Below are positions 13,892 through 20,748 of a stretch of 25,473 nt of DNA, one piece after another. The notes beneath the pieces were generated by a model that had not been told where the DNA came from, made no database searches, and worked only from the letters and a program-made list of their open reading frames with translations. This DNA comes from JBFXAN01 sp050184225 (GTDB taxonomy: Bacteria > Chloroflexota > Dehalococcoidia > CAUJGQ01). The position numbers and the translations under genes are program-made. How positions within the stretch are numbered: the first letter of the stretch is position 1; every line of letters starts with the position of its first letter. Where the stretch lies: NCBI GenBank assembly GCA_050184225.1, contig JBFXAN010000087.1:1-25473 (forward strand), in the 5' to 3' direction.

Positions 13892-15487
13892 TCAGGCCGG
13901 GTCGATCAGCACGCCCGGATTGAGCACACCGTTCGGGTCGAGCGCCTGCTTCGCTGCCCGAAGCGCGATCGCGAACGGCTCCGGGCGCTCCTCGTCGTAC
14001 CAGGGCCGGTGCTGCCGCCCGACGGCGTGGTGGTGCGTGATCGTGCCCCCCATCTTCATGATCGCGTCCGACGCCGCCGTCTTCAGCGCCATCCAATCCT
14101 TCCGCGTCAGGCCCGGTTTGTATAGGCCGGCGAAGGAGTAGTACGGTGCGGGGCCGTCCGTGTAGACGTGCGTGAAGCGGCAGTTGAGCGTGCCGCCGCC
14201 GCAGATATCTTTCAACGCCCGTGTCGCCTCCTCGCGCACGTAGGCGTCGAACGCCGGCCAGCGGTCCCAGGTGATCGAGGTCTCGAAGGTGCCGCTGACA
14301 AAACCGATCCCCGGCGAGACGGCGCCGCCGCGCGGGATGAACGCATCCCGCCACGCGCCGACCGCCCCGCCGCGCCCGGTCGGCTCGCCGGAGCCGGAGA
14401 TGAGAATGTCTTCGTCGTCGATCGCACCGCCGGCGTCGCGGGCGATCGCTACCGCCTGCCGGATCGGCCATTCCTGCGGGATCTCGTCGGACTCGAAGCC
14501 GATGATCAACAGCGACCGCGTGCCGTCCATCTCCGCGCTCTCCCGCGCCAGCTCCGGGTCGAGCAACCGCAGGTTCGCCGGCCAGAGCTTCGTCTGGACG
14601 ATGCGCCGCGTCGCCTCGTAGCCCGCCTCCCAGGTCGGGAAGGTGACGCCCGCCGTCGCCCGGAACCGGGGCCGCGCCTGAATCCGCATCCACGCCTCCG
14701 TGATGATGCCGAGGATCCCCTCGCTGCCAATCACCAGCCGGTTCGGATCGGGACCGGCCCCACCCCCCGGCAGCCGCCGCGACTCCCACCAGCCCGCCGG
14801 CGTCAGCATCCGCGCCGACTCGACGAACTCGTCGATGTGCGTCTGGTTCGTCGCGTAGTGCCCGCCGGAGCGCGTCGCGATCCAGCCGCCGAGCGTGGAC
14901 ATCGTGAAGCTCTGCGGGAAGTGCCGCAGCGTGTAGCCGTGCGGCCGCAGCTGCTCCTCCAGCGCCGGACCATAGACGCCGGCCTGGATGCGGGCGGCGC
15001 GCGACGTCTTGTCGATCTCCAGCACGCGGTCGAACTGATCCATGTCGATCGTGACGACCGCGTCGTACCCCTCCGGTGGCGTCACCCCGTCCACCACCGA
15101 CGAGCCGCCGCCGTACGGGATCGCCACGTACCCCTTGTCGGAGCACCAGGCGAGCACCGCCTCGAGCTCGGTTTCGCTGCGCGGGTGCGCCACGATATCG
15201 GGCGGGTTGCGGAAGACGCCGCCGATCTCTTCGAGCCGGTCGCCCTTGCTGTGCAGCGCCCGCTCGTAGGTATCGGTGAAGCAGAACTCGGCGAGGCTGT
15301 CCGGCGGCGTGATCCGCGGCGGCCGCATCTGCAACTCGTCCAGCCGGGGGATCGACGGCAGTTCCACCGCCGCGCCGATCCGCTCGGCGAGCCGCTGCGC
15401 CTGCTCCTCCCGTTGCGCCGGTGTCGGCTCCTCATCTTCGAGACCATTCATCCAGATACTGCGTCGAGGCTTTGCGACGAAGACCAT
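13892..15487 (-). CDS. FAD-binding oxidase, alkylglycerone-phosphate-synthase-like
   Basis: This 531-residue protein belongs to the vanillyl-alcohol-oxidase / PCMH flavoprotein superfamily. The FAD-binding domain is at about 90-275, with PRSETELEAVLAWCSDKGY, YGGGSSVVDG and, further on, FTMSTLGGWIATRSGG and RLVIGSEGILGIITEA. The C-terminal cap domain contains THHHAVGRQH (His485-487) followed by RPWYDEE, which corresponds to the active-site His triplet of alkyl-dihydroxyacetonephosphate synthase. It ends with LDPNGVLNPG, the usual terminal motif. AGPS makes the ether bond of ether lipids in eukaryotes; many bacterial homologues are uncharacterised, so substrate and role are open. There is no signal peptide. 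GAGGGT precedes ATG 15487 by about 7 bases. The APH-type kinase follows 12 bases downstream. Confidence 0.88.
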   Translation of the reverse strand: MVFVAKPRRSIWMNGLEDEEPTPAQREEQAQRLAERIGAAVELPSIPRLDELQMRPPRITPPDSLAEFCFTDTYERALHSKGDRLEEIGGVFRNPPDIVAHPRSETELEAVLAWCSDKGYVAIPYGGGSSVVDGVTPPEGYDAVVTIDMDQFDRVLEIDKTSRAARIQAGVYGPALEEQLRPHGYTLRHFPQSFTMSTLGGWIATRSGGHYATNQTHIDEFVESARMLTPAGWWESRRLPGGGAGPDPNRLVIGSEGILGIITEAWMRIQARPRFRATAGVTFPTWEAGYEATRRIVQTKLWPANLRLLDPELARESAEMDGTRSLLIIGFESDEIPQEWPIRQAVAIARDAGGAIDDEDILISGSGEPTGRGGAVGAWRDAFIPRGGAVSPGIGFVSGTFETSITWDRWPAFDAYVREEATRALKDICGGGTLNCRFTHVYTDGPAPYYSFAGLYKPGLTRKDWMALKTAASDAIMKMGGTITHHHAVGRQHRPWYDEERPEPFAIALRAAKQALDPNGVLNPGVLIDPA

Positions 15488-15601
15488 GACACACCCTCAC
15501 AACGTGGTGCTTGGGATAATACCAAGCTCGGCGTTCATCCTCGACCTGCATCGCGTGTGATACTGCTTGTGATTACGCAGCGAGGACGAGCGGCGCCGGT
15601 G

Positions 15602-15757
15602 ATGCTGAGTATGGACACCAATGAGAAGGGCGAACGCGAGCGCGAGATACTCCGTCTTCTCCTGCGTGGTGAGCAGGAGATCGCTGCAGGCGCGGGCCAC
15701 GATTTGGATGAGGTTCTTGCCGAAGCCGATCGTATGCTCGCGGATGGCGAGGAGTGA
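15602..15757 (+). CDS. Small antitoxin-like protein without a complete toxin partner
   Basis: This 51-residue acidic protein (48 residues from ATG 15611) reads MLSMDTNEKGEREREILRLL and then a helical segment, GEQEIAAGAGHDLDEVLAEA. The phrase GEQEIAAGxGHDLDEVLAEAD resembles the C-terminal toxin-neutralising region of small type II antitoxins. No good ribosome binding site is seen. The stop TGA overlaps a GTG (15754), the usual arrangement with a downstream toxin, but that frame closes after 33 codons. The next gene, cbtA, converges on it. The reading as an orphan antitoxin is inferred from sequence flavour and overlap, not from a domain match I can prove. Confidence 0.45.
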   Translation: MLSMDTNEKGEREREILRLLLRGEQEIAAGAGHDLDEVLAEADRMLADGEE

Positions 15758-15855
15758 GCGTCCGCTTCATTCGCTCCTGTGAAACGCTCGTCAACTCGGC
15801 AGCGCCACGGGCGACGGCTCCGCAGACCGTTGCACCATTTCGGCGAAGAAGATGA
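15754..15855 (+). pseudogene. Possible truncated toxin start after the antitoxin-like gene
   Basis: GTG 15754 overlaps the antitoxin-like stop (GTGA) and opens VSVRFIRSCETLVNSAAPR, ending at TGA 15855. The first residues could be the first strand of a RelE/ParE-like toxin, but the frame is far too short and runs antisense into the 3' end of cbtA. It may be only a chance overlap. Confidence 0.15.
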
Positions 15856-16534
15856 CGAACGTCGCCCAGAAGATCAACTGACCGGCCAGCGACGACGCGC
15901 GGAATTGCAGCAGCAACGTCGCCGGCGTGTTCACCGGGTCGGTTCGATCGGGCAGCATCAGGAACAGCATCAGCAGCCAGACACTGAGGACCGCCGCGGC
16001 ACCAACCGCTGCAACGACGGGCGTTGTCCGCACCTTCAGCCGTGAGAACACCCGCGCTGCGATCCAGACCCCGGCGACCGACAGCAATAGACACCCGATG
16101 TAGAGCAGTTGCCGCTGCGTCAACGTGCCGGGATCGCCGACACCCGGCGGGTTGGACGGATATTTGAGGAAGGGGATCAGCACCGCGCTGAAGACGGCGA
16201 TGCCGCCGAAGAGATACACACGTGTCCGCGGCGAGCGCCCAGGGAGGTGTTGACCCCACAGCGCATAGACCCCCGCGAAGACAGCTCCAGCGCCGAACCC
16301 GTACACGACCAGCCCAACCAGCAGCCCCGCCTTTTGCGTGCGCCGCGAGAAGACGGGCTCGTGGTGCTCCAGGGCGGCGCCATCCGCCTCCAGGTGCTCG
16401 GCCTCCGCCTGCTTCTCCAGGCGGATGGCGCGGTCGACGAAGCGCTCGCTCACCGTCAGGTGGAAGGCAGCGGCGAACAGCGCGGCCACGAGGGCAGCCA
16501 CGACCACGGCGCGGACCAGCGTGCGTGTCTCCAT
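15791..16534 (-). CDS. cbtA: Cobalt transporter subunit CbtA
   Basis: This 247-residue protein is a CbtA-type membrane protein, proposed to import cobalt for cobalamin synthesis together with CbtB. About five membrane spans are visible: LVRAVVVAALVAALFAAAFH at the start, AGLLVGLVVYGFGAGAVFAG, VYLFGGIAVFSAVLIPFLKY, a pair near LLYIGCLLLSVAGVWIAARV and VVAAVGAAAVLSVWLLMLFL, and a last hydrophobic stretch near GQLIFWATFVIFFAEM. The SxRTQKAGLL segment and PFLKYPSNPPGVGDP after the third span are typical of the family. The start ATG 16534 (GTG 16537 adjacent) lies 8 bases after the cbtB stop, so the two are co-translated. Expression should be controlled by the cobalamin riboswitch upstream of cbtB. 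Confidence 0.9.
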   Translation of the reverse strand: METRTLVRAVVVAALVAALFAAAFHLTVSERFVDRAIRLEKQAEAEHLEADGAALEHHEPVFSRRTQKAGLLVGLVVYGFGAGAVFAGVYALWGQHLPGRSPRTRVYLFGGIAVFSAVLIPFLKYPSNPPGVGDPGTLTQRQLLYIGCLLLSVAGVWIAARVFSRLKVRTTPVVAAVGAAAVLSVWLLMLFLMLPDRTDPVNTPATLLLQFRASSLAGQLIFWATFVIFFAEMVQRSAEPSPVALPS

Positions 16535-16542
16535 CACTGGTA

Positions 16543-16713
16543 TCAGTGGCAGGGGAACGCCGCCAGATGGCGGGCATCATGAACAAACTCGTGCAGCATC
16601 TCACCCTGGCCGAATCCCACAACGGCAAGCAGGGCCAAACCAAAGACGATCAGCAGCAGCGGTGCGAACGTTCGCGAGCCGGGCAGGGCGATCGCGCCGA
16701 AGAGCGTGCTCAT
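16543..16713 (-). CDS. cbtB: Cobalt transporter subunit CbtB
   Basis: This 56-residue protein has one membrane span (PLLLIVFGLALLAVVGFGQG) and the His-rich C-terminus HEFVHDARHLAAFPCH, the hallmark of CbtB, thought to bind the metal. It is normally encoded directly before cbtA, as here. AGGAGG is placed 4 bases before ATG 16713. The start lies 36 bases downstream of the terminator hairpin of a cobalamin riboswitch, which links the gene to vitamin B12 supply. The frame is not interrupted and the length is typical of the family. Confidence 0.92.
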   Translation of the reverse strand: MSTLFGAIALPGSRTFAPLLLIVFGLALLAVVGFGQGEMLHEFVHDARHLAAFPCH

Positions 16714-16748
16714 GGTGCCTCCTGTGCCGGCTCCACCGGCCGGCGATG

Positions 16749-16779
16749 AAAAACCTCCGGCGCGGTTGCGGTCGGAGGT
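16749..16779 (-). terminator. Intrinsic terminator of the riboswitch expression platform
   Basis: On the minus strand ACCTCCG (16779-16773) pairs with CGGAGGT (16759-16753), and five T follow at 16753-16749. It lies between the B12 aptamer and the cbtB ribosome binding site. The natural reading is a transcriptional OFF switch: with cobalamin bound, transcription stops here. Confidence 0.75.
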
Positions 16780-16814
16780 GATCGGGCACCACCGGGCCGT
16801 ACCACGCGGACCGA

Positions 16815-16946
16815 GGAGCGGGCAAGGGAAGGCGACCTGGCTCGCCCGGCAATGCCGGACTCACAGTTGCGGGACAGCGCCGGTTTCACACCGGACTTCG
16901 CTTCCATACTCCCGAAGGAGCGCTTGCCTGCGGCTCTTCTGTTGTG
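16815..16946 (-). ncRNA. Cobalamin (B12) riboswitch upstream of cbtBA
   Basis: The minus-strand RNA contains GTCCGGTGTGAAACCGG followed by CGCTGTCCCGCAACTGTGA, the conserved core of the cobalamin aptamer, and then the B12-box region GAGCCAGGTCGCCTTCCC at about 16847-16830. A 5' arm with GAAGAGCCGCAGGCAAGCGC and the CTCCTTCGGGAG hairpin precedes the core. The promoter, aptamer, terminator and cbtB start follow in the correct order within about 270 bases. The exact 5' and 3' limits are approximate. Confidence 0.92.
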
Positions 16947-16952
16947 ACGCTC

Positions 16953-16981
16953 ACAGTAGCCGGACACGCGGTTGCGGTCAA
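16953..16981 (-). promoter_or_regulatory. Promoter of the riboswitch-cbtBA transcript
   Basis: On the minus strand TTGACC (16981-16976) and TACTGT (16958-16953) are separated by exactly 17 bases. This would start transcription near 16946, just before the riboswitch. The -35 matches five of six consensus bases. It lies in the gap after the higA stop, so cbtBA is probably independent of the toxin-antitoxin genes. Confidence 0.55.
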
Positions 16982-17013
16982 GCAATGCAAGCGCCCTTGT
17001 TGCGAAACGGCTC

Positions 17014-18135
17014 TCACGCGTGGACCGGTATGGCGGTGCCCCATCCATCGGTGACCGCTGTCTCGCTTATTACTGGCCGGACGGGTATCAACATCTTGCG
17101 GAGATTGGCCCGAGCAATCTCCTCGCGATGTTGGAGTTGACCGACGACAATGCCGGGATGCACATGACACGTTTTGGCAAATGTCTGAATGCGCACAGCG
17201 GAGTACAGCGGTCGAGTATCGGCGACAAAGTTGTCGAGCTTTTCTTGAGGGATCAGGTGCTCGACGGCGAATTGATCAGCAAGTCTTTCGCTCTCCGGTT
17301 CCTCTTCTGATCGCCGTGCGTCAAGGTCAACATCGAGCGAGAATCCGTCGCCGTTCCGGACATGCCCAAGCTCATGCATGAGCGTGTGCCAGAAGTTATC
17401 GATACGATCAAAGCGCAACGAGAGCGCAACGACCGGCGAATCATCCAACCAGAAACAGGCCCCATCGATGCGTGTGCCGGGTAGCGCCTCGACAATGACA
17501 AAGCGAACGCCTGCGTCACTCAATACTCGCGGCACATACCGGATCTCCTGTGGCGCATGGAGTAAGAGACGGAGCTTTCCAATCGCTTCGTCGAGTTTGC
17601 TCCTTACATATCGCCCTACCTGGACGGTGCGGGCGAGCTTCCGCGCTCGAAAGAGCCAGGCGGTTTGTGCCGGCGTGGTTGACTGATAGGACGTGGACTT
17701 GCGCGCGGCATGTGCAGCAAAGTGAGGTTCCTCGTCGAGGTTGTCGACTTCATAGAAGTCCGCGACGCGCTTCTCCAAGACATCGATGCTGTCGGATGCT
17801 TCAATCCACCCCCGCCGGAGCAATTCCTTGAGCGGGGCAATGGTAAAGAGCCTCGCGCGGCGCGCGACCGGATTGTCATCATCCGTTCCAACCCGCCACA
17901 GTTGATACGCTGCTTCCAGGTTCAGCCAAAACTCAGGGCTGGTGCCCAGCGCAGCGGCGAGTCCCTTGGCAGTCTCAGGGGAGATGCGCCGCTTGCCCGC
18001 AATGATCTCGTTGACGACACGATACGGCCGGCCGAGAATCTCGGCCAGATCCGTCTGCGTCCACCCTCGCTCCTCCAACTCCTCCCGGAGAAAATCCCCG
18101 GGCGGGAAAACCTCTGCTGGTCGTCGCATAGCCAT
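17014..18135 (-). CDS. higA: HigA-type antitoxin fused to an ImmA/IrrE metallopeptidase domain
   Basis: This 373-residue protein has an N-terminal XRE helix-turn-helix (about 14-66; WTQTDLAEILG, VVNEIIAGKRRISPETA) followed by TSPEFWLNLEAAYQL, the usual HigA ending of that domain. The C-terminal half carries an ImmA/IrrE (DUF955) zinc-peptidase signature, HTLMHELGHVRNGD (HExxH at about 254-258), with the third-ligand motif ERLADQFA (about 283-290). The antitoxin should neutralise HigB and repress the operon through the 41-bp palindrome upstream. The peptidase domain may drive regulated cleavage, as in ImmA-ImmR systems; that is inferred. ATG 18135 follows GGAGGGAGG by about 7 bases, so I prefer it to GTG 18153. 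The coding DNA looks less GC-biased than its neighbours, consistent with acquisition by transfer. Confidence 0.88.
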   Translation of the reverse strand: MAMRRPAEVFPPGDFLREELEERGWTQTDLAEILGRPYRVVNEIIAGKRRISPETAKGLAAALGTSPEFWLNLEAAYQLWRVGTDDDNPVARRARLFTIAPLKELLRRGWIEASDSIDVLEKRVADFYEVDNLDEEPHFAAHAARKSTSYQSTTPAQTAWLFRARKLARTVQVGRYVRSKLDEAIGKLRLLLHAPQEIRYVPRVLSDAGVRFVIVEALPGTRIDGACFWLDDSPVVALSLRFDRIDNFWHTLMHELGHVRNGDGFSLDVDLDARRSEEEPESERLADQFAVEHLIPQEKLDNFVADTRPLYSAVRIQTFAKTCHVHPGIVVGQLQHREEIARANLRKMLIPVRPVISETAVTDGWGTAIPVHA

Positions 18136-18164
18136 CAAATGACCTCCCTCCACCCCACGGGCGG

Positions 18165-18467
18165 TCAGTGATAATCCTCCACTGAGATGATTCGGACGTA
18201 CGTATCCTGACCTCGACCGACGAGTTCCACGATCAGCCGGTACTGGTCATTGAGGCGGATCGACCGCTGGTGGCTCCGCTTGCCCGCCAGTTTTTCGAAG
18301 TGCCATGACTTCATCGCGTAGAAGTCTCGCTCGTCTACCGCCGCGCGAATGCCCTGCATCCGCCGCCGGTATGCCTTCACGATCGCAGAAGACAGACCCA
18401 TATCAAACGCGGGGTCTGTCTCCAATCGGTCCAGGTCGTCGTCGGCAAACTGCACGTCCATGAACAT
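18165..18467 (-). CDS. higB: HigB-type toxin (RelE/ParE superfamily mRNA interferase)
   Basis: This 100-residue protein matches the HigB / plasmid-maintenance 'killer' family: AIVKAYRRRMQGIRAA in the helical hairpin, then HFEKLAGKRSHQRSIRLNDQ and YRLIVELVG, ending VRIISVEDYH. The pattern LxG-x-R-SIRLNDQYR-x-x-V and the terminal xxxDYH are diagnostic. HigB cleaves mRNA in the ribosomal A site and is held inactive by HigA. The toxin gene comes first, as is normal for hig loci, and its stop lies 29 bases before the higA ATG. No Shine-Dalgarno precedes ATG 18467, and a -10-like TAGACT ends 4 bases upstream, which suggests a leaderless transcript. ATG 18461 is an alternative start. Confidence 0.9.
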   Translation of the reverse strand: MFMDVQFADDDLDRLETDPAFDMGLSSAIVKAYRRRMQGIRAAVDERDFYAMKSWHFEKLAGKRSHQRSIRLNDQYRLIVELVGRGQDTYVRIISVEDYH

Positions 18468-18471
18468 CCAC

Positions 18472-18500
18472 AGTCTACGGAGGTTAGAGCTTCAGTGCAA
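18472..18500 (-). promoter_or_regulatory. Probable higBA promoter
   Basis: On the minus strand TTGCAC (18500-18495) and TAGACT (18477-18472) have a 17-base spacer. The -10 is only 4 bases from ATG 18467, which implies a leaderless or nearly leaderless mRNA. The -35 overlaps the edge of the 41-bp palindrome, so a protein bound there would block RNA polymerase. Confidence 0.5.
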
Positions 18501-18537
18501 ATACCACTATTACACTTAGTGTAATAGTGGTATTTGC
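18497..18537. promoter_or_regulatory. 41-bp perfect palindrome, probable HigA operator
   Basis: Arms 18497-18516 and 18518-18537 are perfect 20-base reverse complements around a single T at 18517. The inner part TTACACTTAGTGTAA is a 15-bp dyad and the outer arms carry ATACCACTAT. It is AT-rich in high-GC surroundings, lies directly upstream of higB and overlaps the -35. Binding of the XRE domain of HigA for autorepression is the natural explanation. Confidence 0.75.
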
Positions 18538-18655
18538 TGACTCTCTGCCGATCCAATACGGACCTCGTTCGCATCCGACGGCCGTTCATCCCCGCCAGGC
18601 AATAGCCGCTTTATTGGTGGGGTCAAACTGAGCTCTCACATTGGGTCGTAATCGC

Positions 18656-18686
18656 TTGACCCTCAAGTAACTCCAGGGTCTACGGT
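18656..18686 (+). promoter_or_regulatory. MerR-type promoter with 19-bp spacer
   Basis: TTGACC (18656-18661) and TACGGT (18681-18686) are separated by 19 bases, the over-long spacer diagnostic of promoters activated by MerR-family proteins. An inverted repeat, ACCCTCAAGT against ACTCCAGGGT, fills the spacer and is the expected operator. The -10 ends 6 bases before the merR-like ATG at 18693, so the regulator probably controls its own, leaderless, operon. Confidence 0.8.
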
Positions 18687-18692
18687 CGTGTC

Positions 18693-19142
18693 ATGGCAGA
18701 GAAACTGACGATCGGGGTGGTGGCACAACGGATCGGCGTGCCGGTCGATACGATCCGGTTCTATGAGGCCGAAGGCATTATCCCCGCGCCCGCACGCACC
18801 GCCGCCGGTTATCGCCTCTACGCCGCCACCGACCTCCGCCGCCTGCGTCTCGTCCGGCGGGCGCGGCTGCTCGGCCTCAGCCTCCCCGAGATCAAGACGC
18901 TGGTCGAGCAGGCCTTCGCCTCCGACTGCGGCGACTACCTCGATCAACTACTGGAACGTCTGGCCGAACAACACACCGCCGTCCGCCGCCGCATCGCCGA
19001 GCTTCAGGCCCTGGATGCGGAGTTGGGCGCCCTGGCGCAGCACGTTCGCCACGCGCGGGAGCAGGCGCCGGCGGGGCGGCGGGTGGTGGATTGCGGCTTC
19101 TGTCCGCTGATCGACGAGGAGGACGGCCACGATGAAGGCTGA
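18693..19142 (+). CDS. MerR-family metal- or thiol-responsive regulator
   Basis: This 149-residue regulator has a typical MerR N-terminus: LTIGVVAQRIGVPVDTIRFY (winged HTH), EAEGIIPAPARTAAGYRLY, then DLRRLRLVRRARLLGLSLPE and a dimerisation helix at about 85-120. Cys79 (SDCGDY) sits where metal-sensing MerR proteins have their first ligand Cys. The C-terminus carries Cys134 and Cys137 (DCGFC) and a His, a likely metal or thiol sensor. The ligand is probably a soft metal such as Hg, Cu or Zn, but cannot be fixed from this. The gene has no Shine-Dalgarno and starts 6 bases after the -10. Its stop overlaps the next gene by 11 bases. The 19-bp-spacer promoter immediately upstream is its likely target. 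Confidence 0.92.
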   Translation: MAEKLTIGVVAQRIGVPVDTIRFYEAEGIIPAPARTAAGYRLYAATDLRRLRLVRRARLLGLSLPEIKTLVEQAFASDCGDYLDQLLERLAEQHTAVRRRIAELQALDAELGALAQHVRHAREQAPAGRRVVDCGFCPLIDEEDGHDEG

Positions 19143-19434
19143 CGAGCGCGACGACGCACTGAACATCCTGGCATGCGAAATCGACAAGCGGCCCAAAGGC
19201 GCACCCAGTTTCTTCGACCTGCAGCCCAGCATCCAGGCGGTGCACCGCGACAAGGAGGGCCTGCGGATTGACTTCGACCCCGCGGCCGCTCCCGCCGTGC
19301 AGCAACTGGTCGAAGCCGAGCGGCTTTGCTGCGCGGACATCGGCTGGAGCCTCCGGCAGTCGCCCGCGCTCACGCTCACGATCCGCGCGCCCCCGGCGCA
19401 ACTCGACATCTTCGTGCAGTTCCTCACCACATAG
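19132..19434 (+). CDS. Small Cys-Cys protein in the MerR operon, unknown function
   Basis: This 100-residue protein overlaps the end of the merR-like gene by 11 bases, so the two are translated together. Its second half reads APAVQQLVEAERLCCADIGW, with adjacent Cys66-Cys67, followed by SLRQSPALTLTIRAPPA, an alpha-beta pattern. Another Cys is at 15. Proteins with a similar AERxCC phrase occur near mer-type genes in other bacteria as far as I recall, and the vicinal Cys pair would suit a soft metal or dithiol chemistry. There is no signal peptide, so it is cytoplasmic. The function is not established. The start ATG 19132 is fixed by the overlap. Confidence 0.8.
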   Translation: MKADERDDALNILACEIDKRPKGAPSFFDLQPSIQAVHRDKEGLRIDFDPAAAPAVQQLVEAERLCCADIGWSLRQSPALTLTIRAPPAQLDIFVQFLTT

Positions 19435-19464
19435 CACCGGTCATCGACACGCCTCCGTTCCTTG

Positions 19465-20748
19465 ATGGCGCTCGGACCGTCGGATATGGTGAAAAGGAGC
19501 ACAAATACCCGGTTGCGGCGGGGCGGGCGTGGCGCGGAGATGGCGGGCAGACCGACGAAGCCTCAGGTGACGGTGCATGACCGCGCGATGAACGCGCTTC
19601 ATCGCCTGGTATCGCCTGCCACTGCTGATCCATTGTTGTGGTCCGCACGCGCCGCCGTCGGTCTGGCGATCGTCGCGGTGATTGTCGCCGCTGCTTCCCT
19701 GTCCTTCGACCAGACGGCCACGCCGGACGAGGCGCGGCAGCCGAAGCCGCAAGAGAAACACGTTGCCCCCACATCAGCAGCCGGTTCCGAAGCCTCCACG
19801 GGTGGCGGCATTGCGGCCGCCACCTATCAGCATTGGGACGTGCCCGGCGACCGTCGCCTGCTGATGATCCCAGCGGTTGGCGCGGACGGCCGGGTCTGGG
19901 CCGGCGACATGGAAGGCGAAACCCTCACGCTTCACGCGGCATCCGGCGCTCGGCCGCTTGCCCTGCCTGTGCCCGCCGGGACCGGCGCCCACACGATGGG
20001 CGTCGCGATCGACAGCGCCAACACGGTTTGGCTCGCCCAGGACGGCGTCCACGCCATCGGACGCTATGACCCGGAGACGCGTCGCTACACCGCCTACCCA
20101 ACGCCATCCTACAACGCTTCACCCTTCGGCATTGCCACCGACGCCGAAGGCCGGGTCTGGTTCACCGAGCTCGCCGCCCGACGCATCGGCGTCTTCAACC
20201 CCGATACCGAAACCTTCACCGAGTACCCCCTGCCCGATGGCGCCGGCAATCCGTACTGGCTGGCGCTCGCCCCCGACGGCCGCGTCTGGTTCACCACGCT
20301 GACCGCACCGACGGTGGGCGTGCTCGATCCGCCAAGCGGCACGATCCAGATGATCCCCATCCTGGGGCTGTCCGAGCAGGATGGCACAACGGGGATCGAC
20401 CTTGCCGCCGATGGCGCCGTCTGGTTTGGCACGCGCGAAGGGGTTCTAGGCCGGGTCGATCCCTCAAGCCTGGCGGTCGCGACCTATCGCACGCCCGGTG
20501 AGAAGGTCTACGGTGTGGCGCTCGACCGGAACGGCCGCGTCTGGGCCGCCTCCACACGCAACGCCGTCTTCGCCTTCGACCCCGACTCCGCACAGTTCTG
20601 CTCGATACAAACCGGCGACGGCGCGTGGTGGCTGACCGATGCGCCCGACGGCTCGATCTGGGTGTCGGAGAGCATCTCCGGCGCGAGCGGCCTCGGTTGG
20701 ATCAGTCCCGACCGAGCCGCCGACCCCTGCGCGGGAGGCGCCGGATGA
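19465..20748 (+). CDS. Membrane-anchored Vgb/NHL-like beta-propeller protein
   Basis: This protein of up to 427 residues has a short basic N-terminal region, one hydrophobic segment (SARAAVGLAIVAVIVAAASL), a Pro/Lys/Ser-rich linker, and a beta-propeller of repeated blades. Repeats such as DAEGRVWFTELAARRIGVFN, APDGRVWFTTLTAPTVGVLD, AADGAVWFGTREGVLGRVD and APDGSIWVSES match the virginiamycin B lyase (Vgb) / SMP-30-like pattern. The propeller should lie outside the membrane. Whether it is a lyase is unknown; most Vgb-like proteins are not antibiotic-inactivating. The start is uncertain: ATG 19465, 19486, 19540 and 19588 are all possible and none has a strong ribosome binding site. Its stop overlaps the ccdA-like start (ATGA), so it is in the operon. 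Confidence 0.82.
   Translation: MALGPSDMVKRSTNTRLRRGGRGAEMAGRPTKPQVTVHDRAMNALHRLVSPATADPLLWSARAAVGLAIVAVIVAAASLSFDQTATPDEARQPKPQEKHVAPTSAAGSEASTGGGIAAATYQHWDVPGDRRLLMIPAVGADGRVWAGDMEGETLTLHAASGARPLALPVPAGTGAHTMGVAIDSANTVWLAQDGVHAIGRYDPETRRYTAYPTPSYNASPFGIATDAEGRVWFTELAARRIGVFNPDTETFTEYPLPDGAGNPYWLALAPDGRVWFTTLTAPTVGVLDPPSGTIQMIPILGLSEQDGTTGIDLAADGAVWFGTREGVLGRVDPSSLAVATYRTPGEKVYGVALDRNGRVWAASTRNAVFAFDPDSAQFCSIQTGDGAWWLTDAPDGSIWVSESISGASGLGWISPDRAADPCAGGAG

Noticed and set aside
14168..15757. 529-codon plus-strand frame over the FAD oxidase
   Set aside because: Most of it is antisense to the FAD oxidase. Only its last 51 codons, downstream of that gene's start, look like a real small protein and are kept separately.
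19465..20748. Antibiotic resistance (virginiamycin B lyase) for the propeller protein
   Set aside because: The blade pattern is shared by many NHL/SMP-30-like proteins; the membrane anchor and redox-type operon do not fit a cytoplasmic Vgb enzyme.
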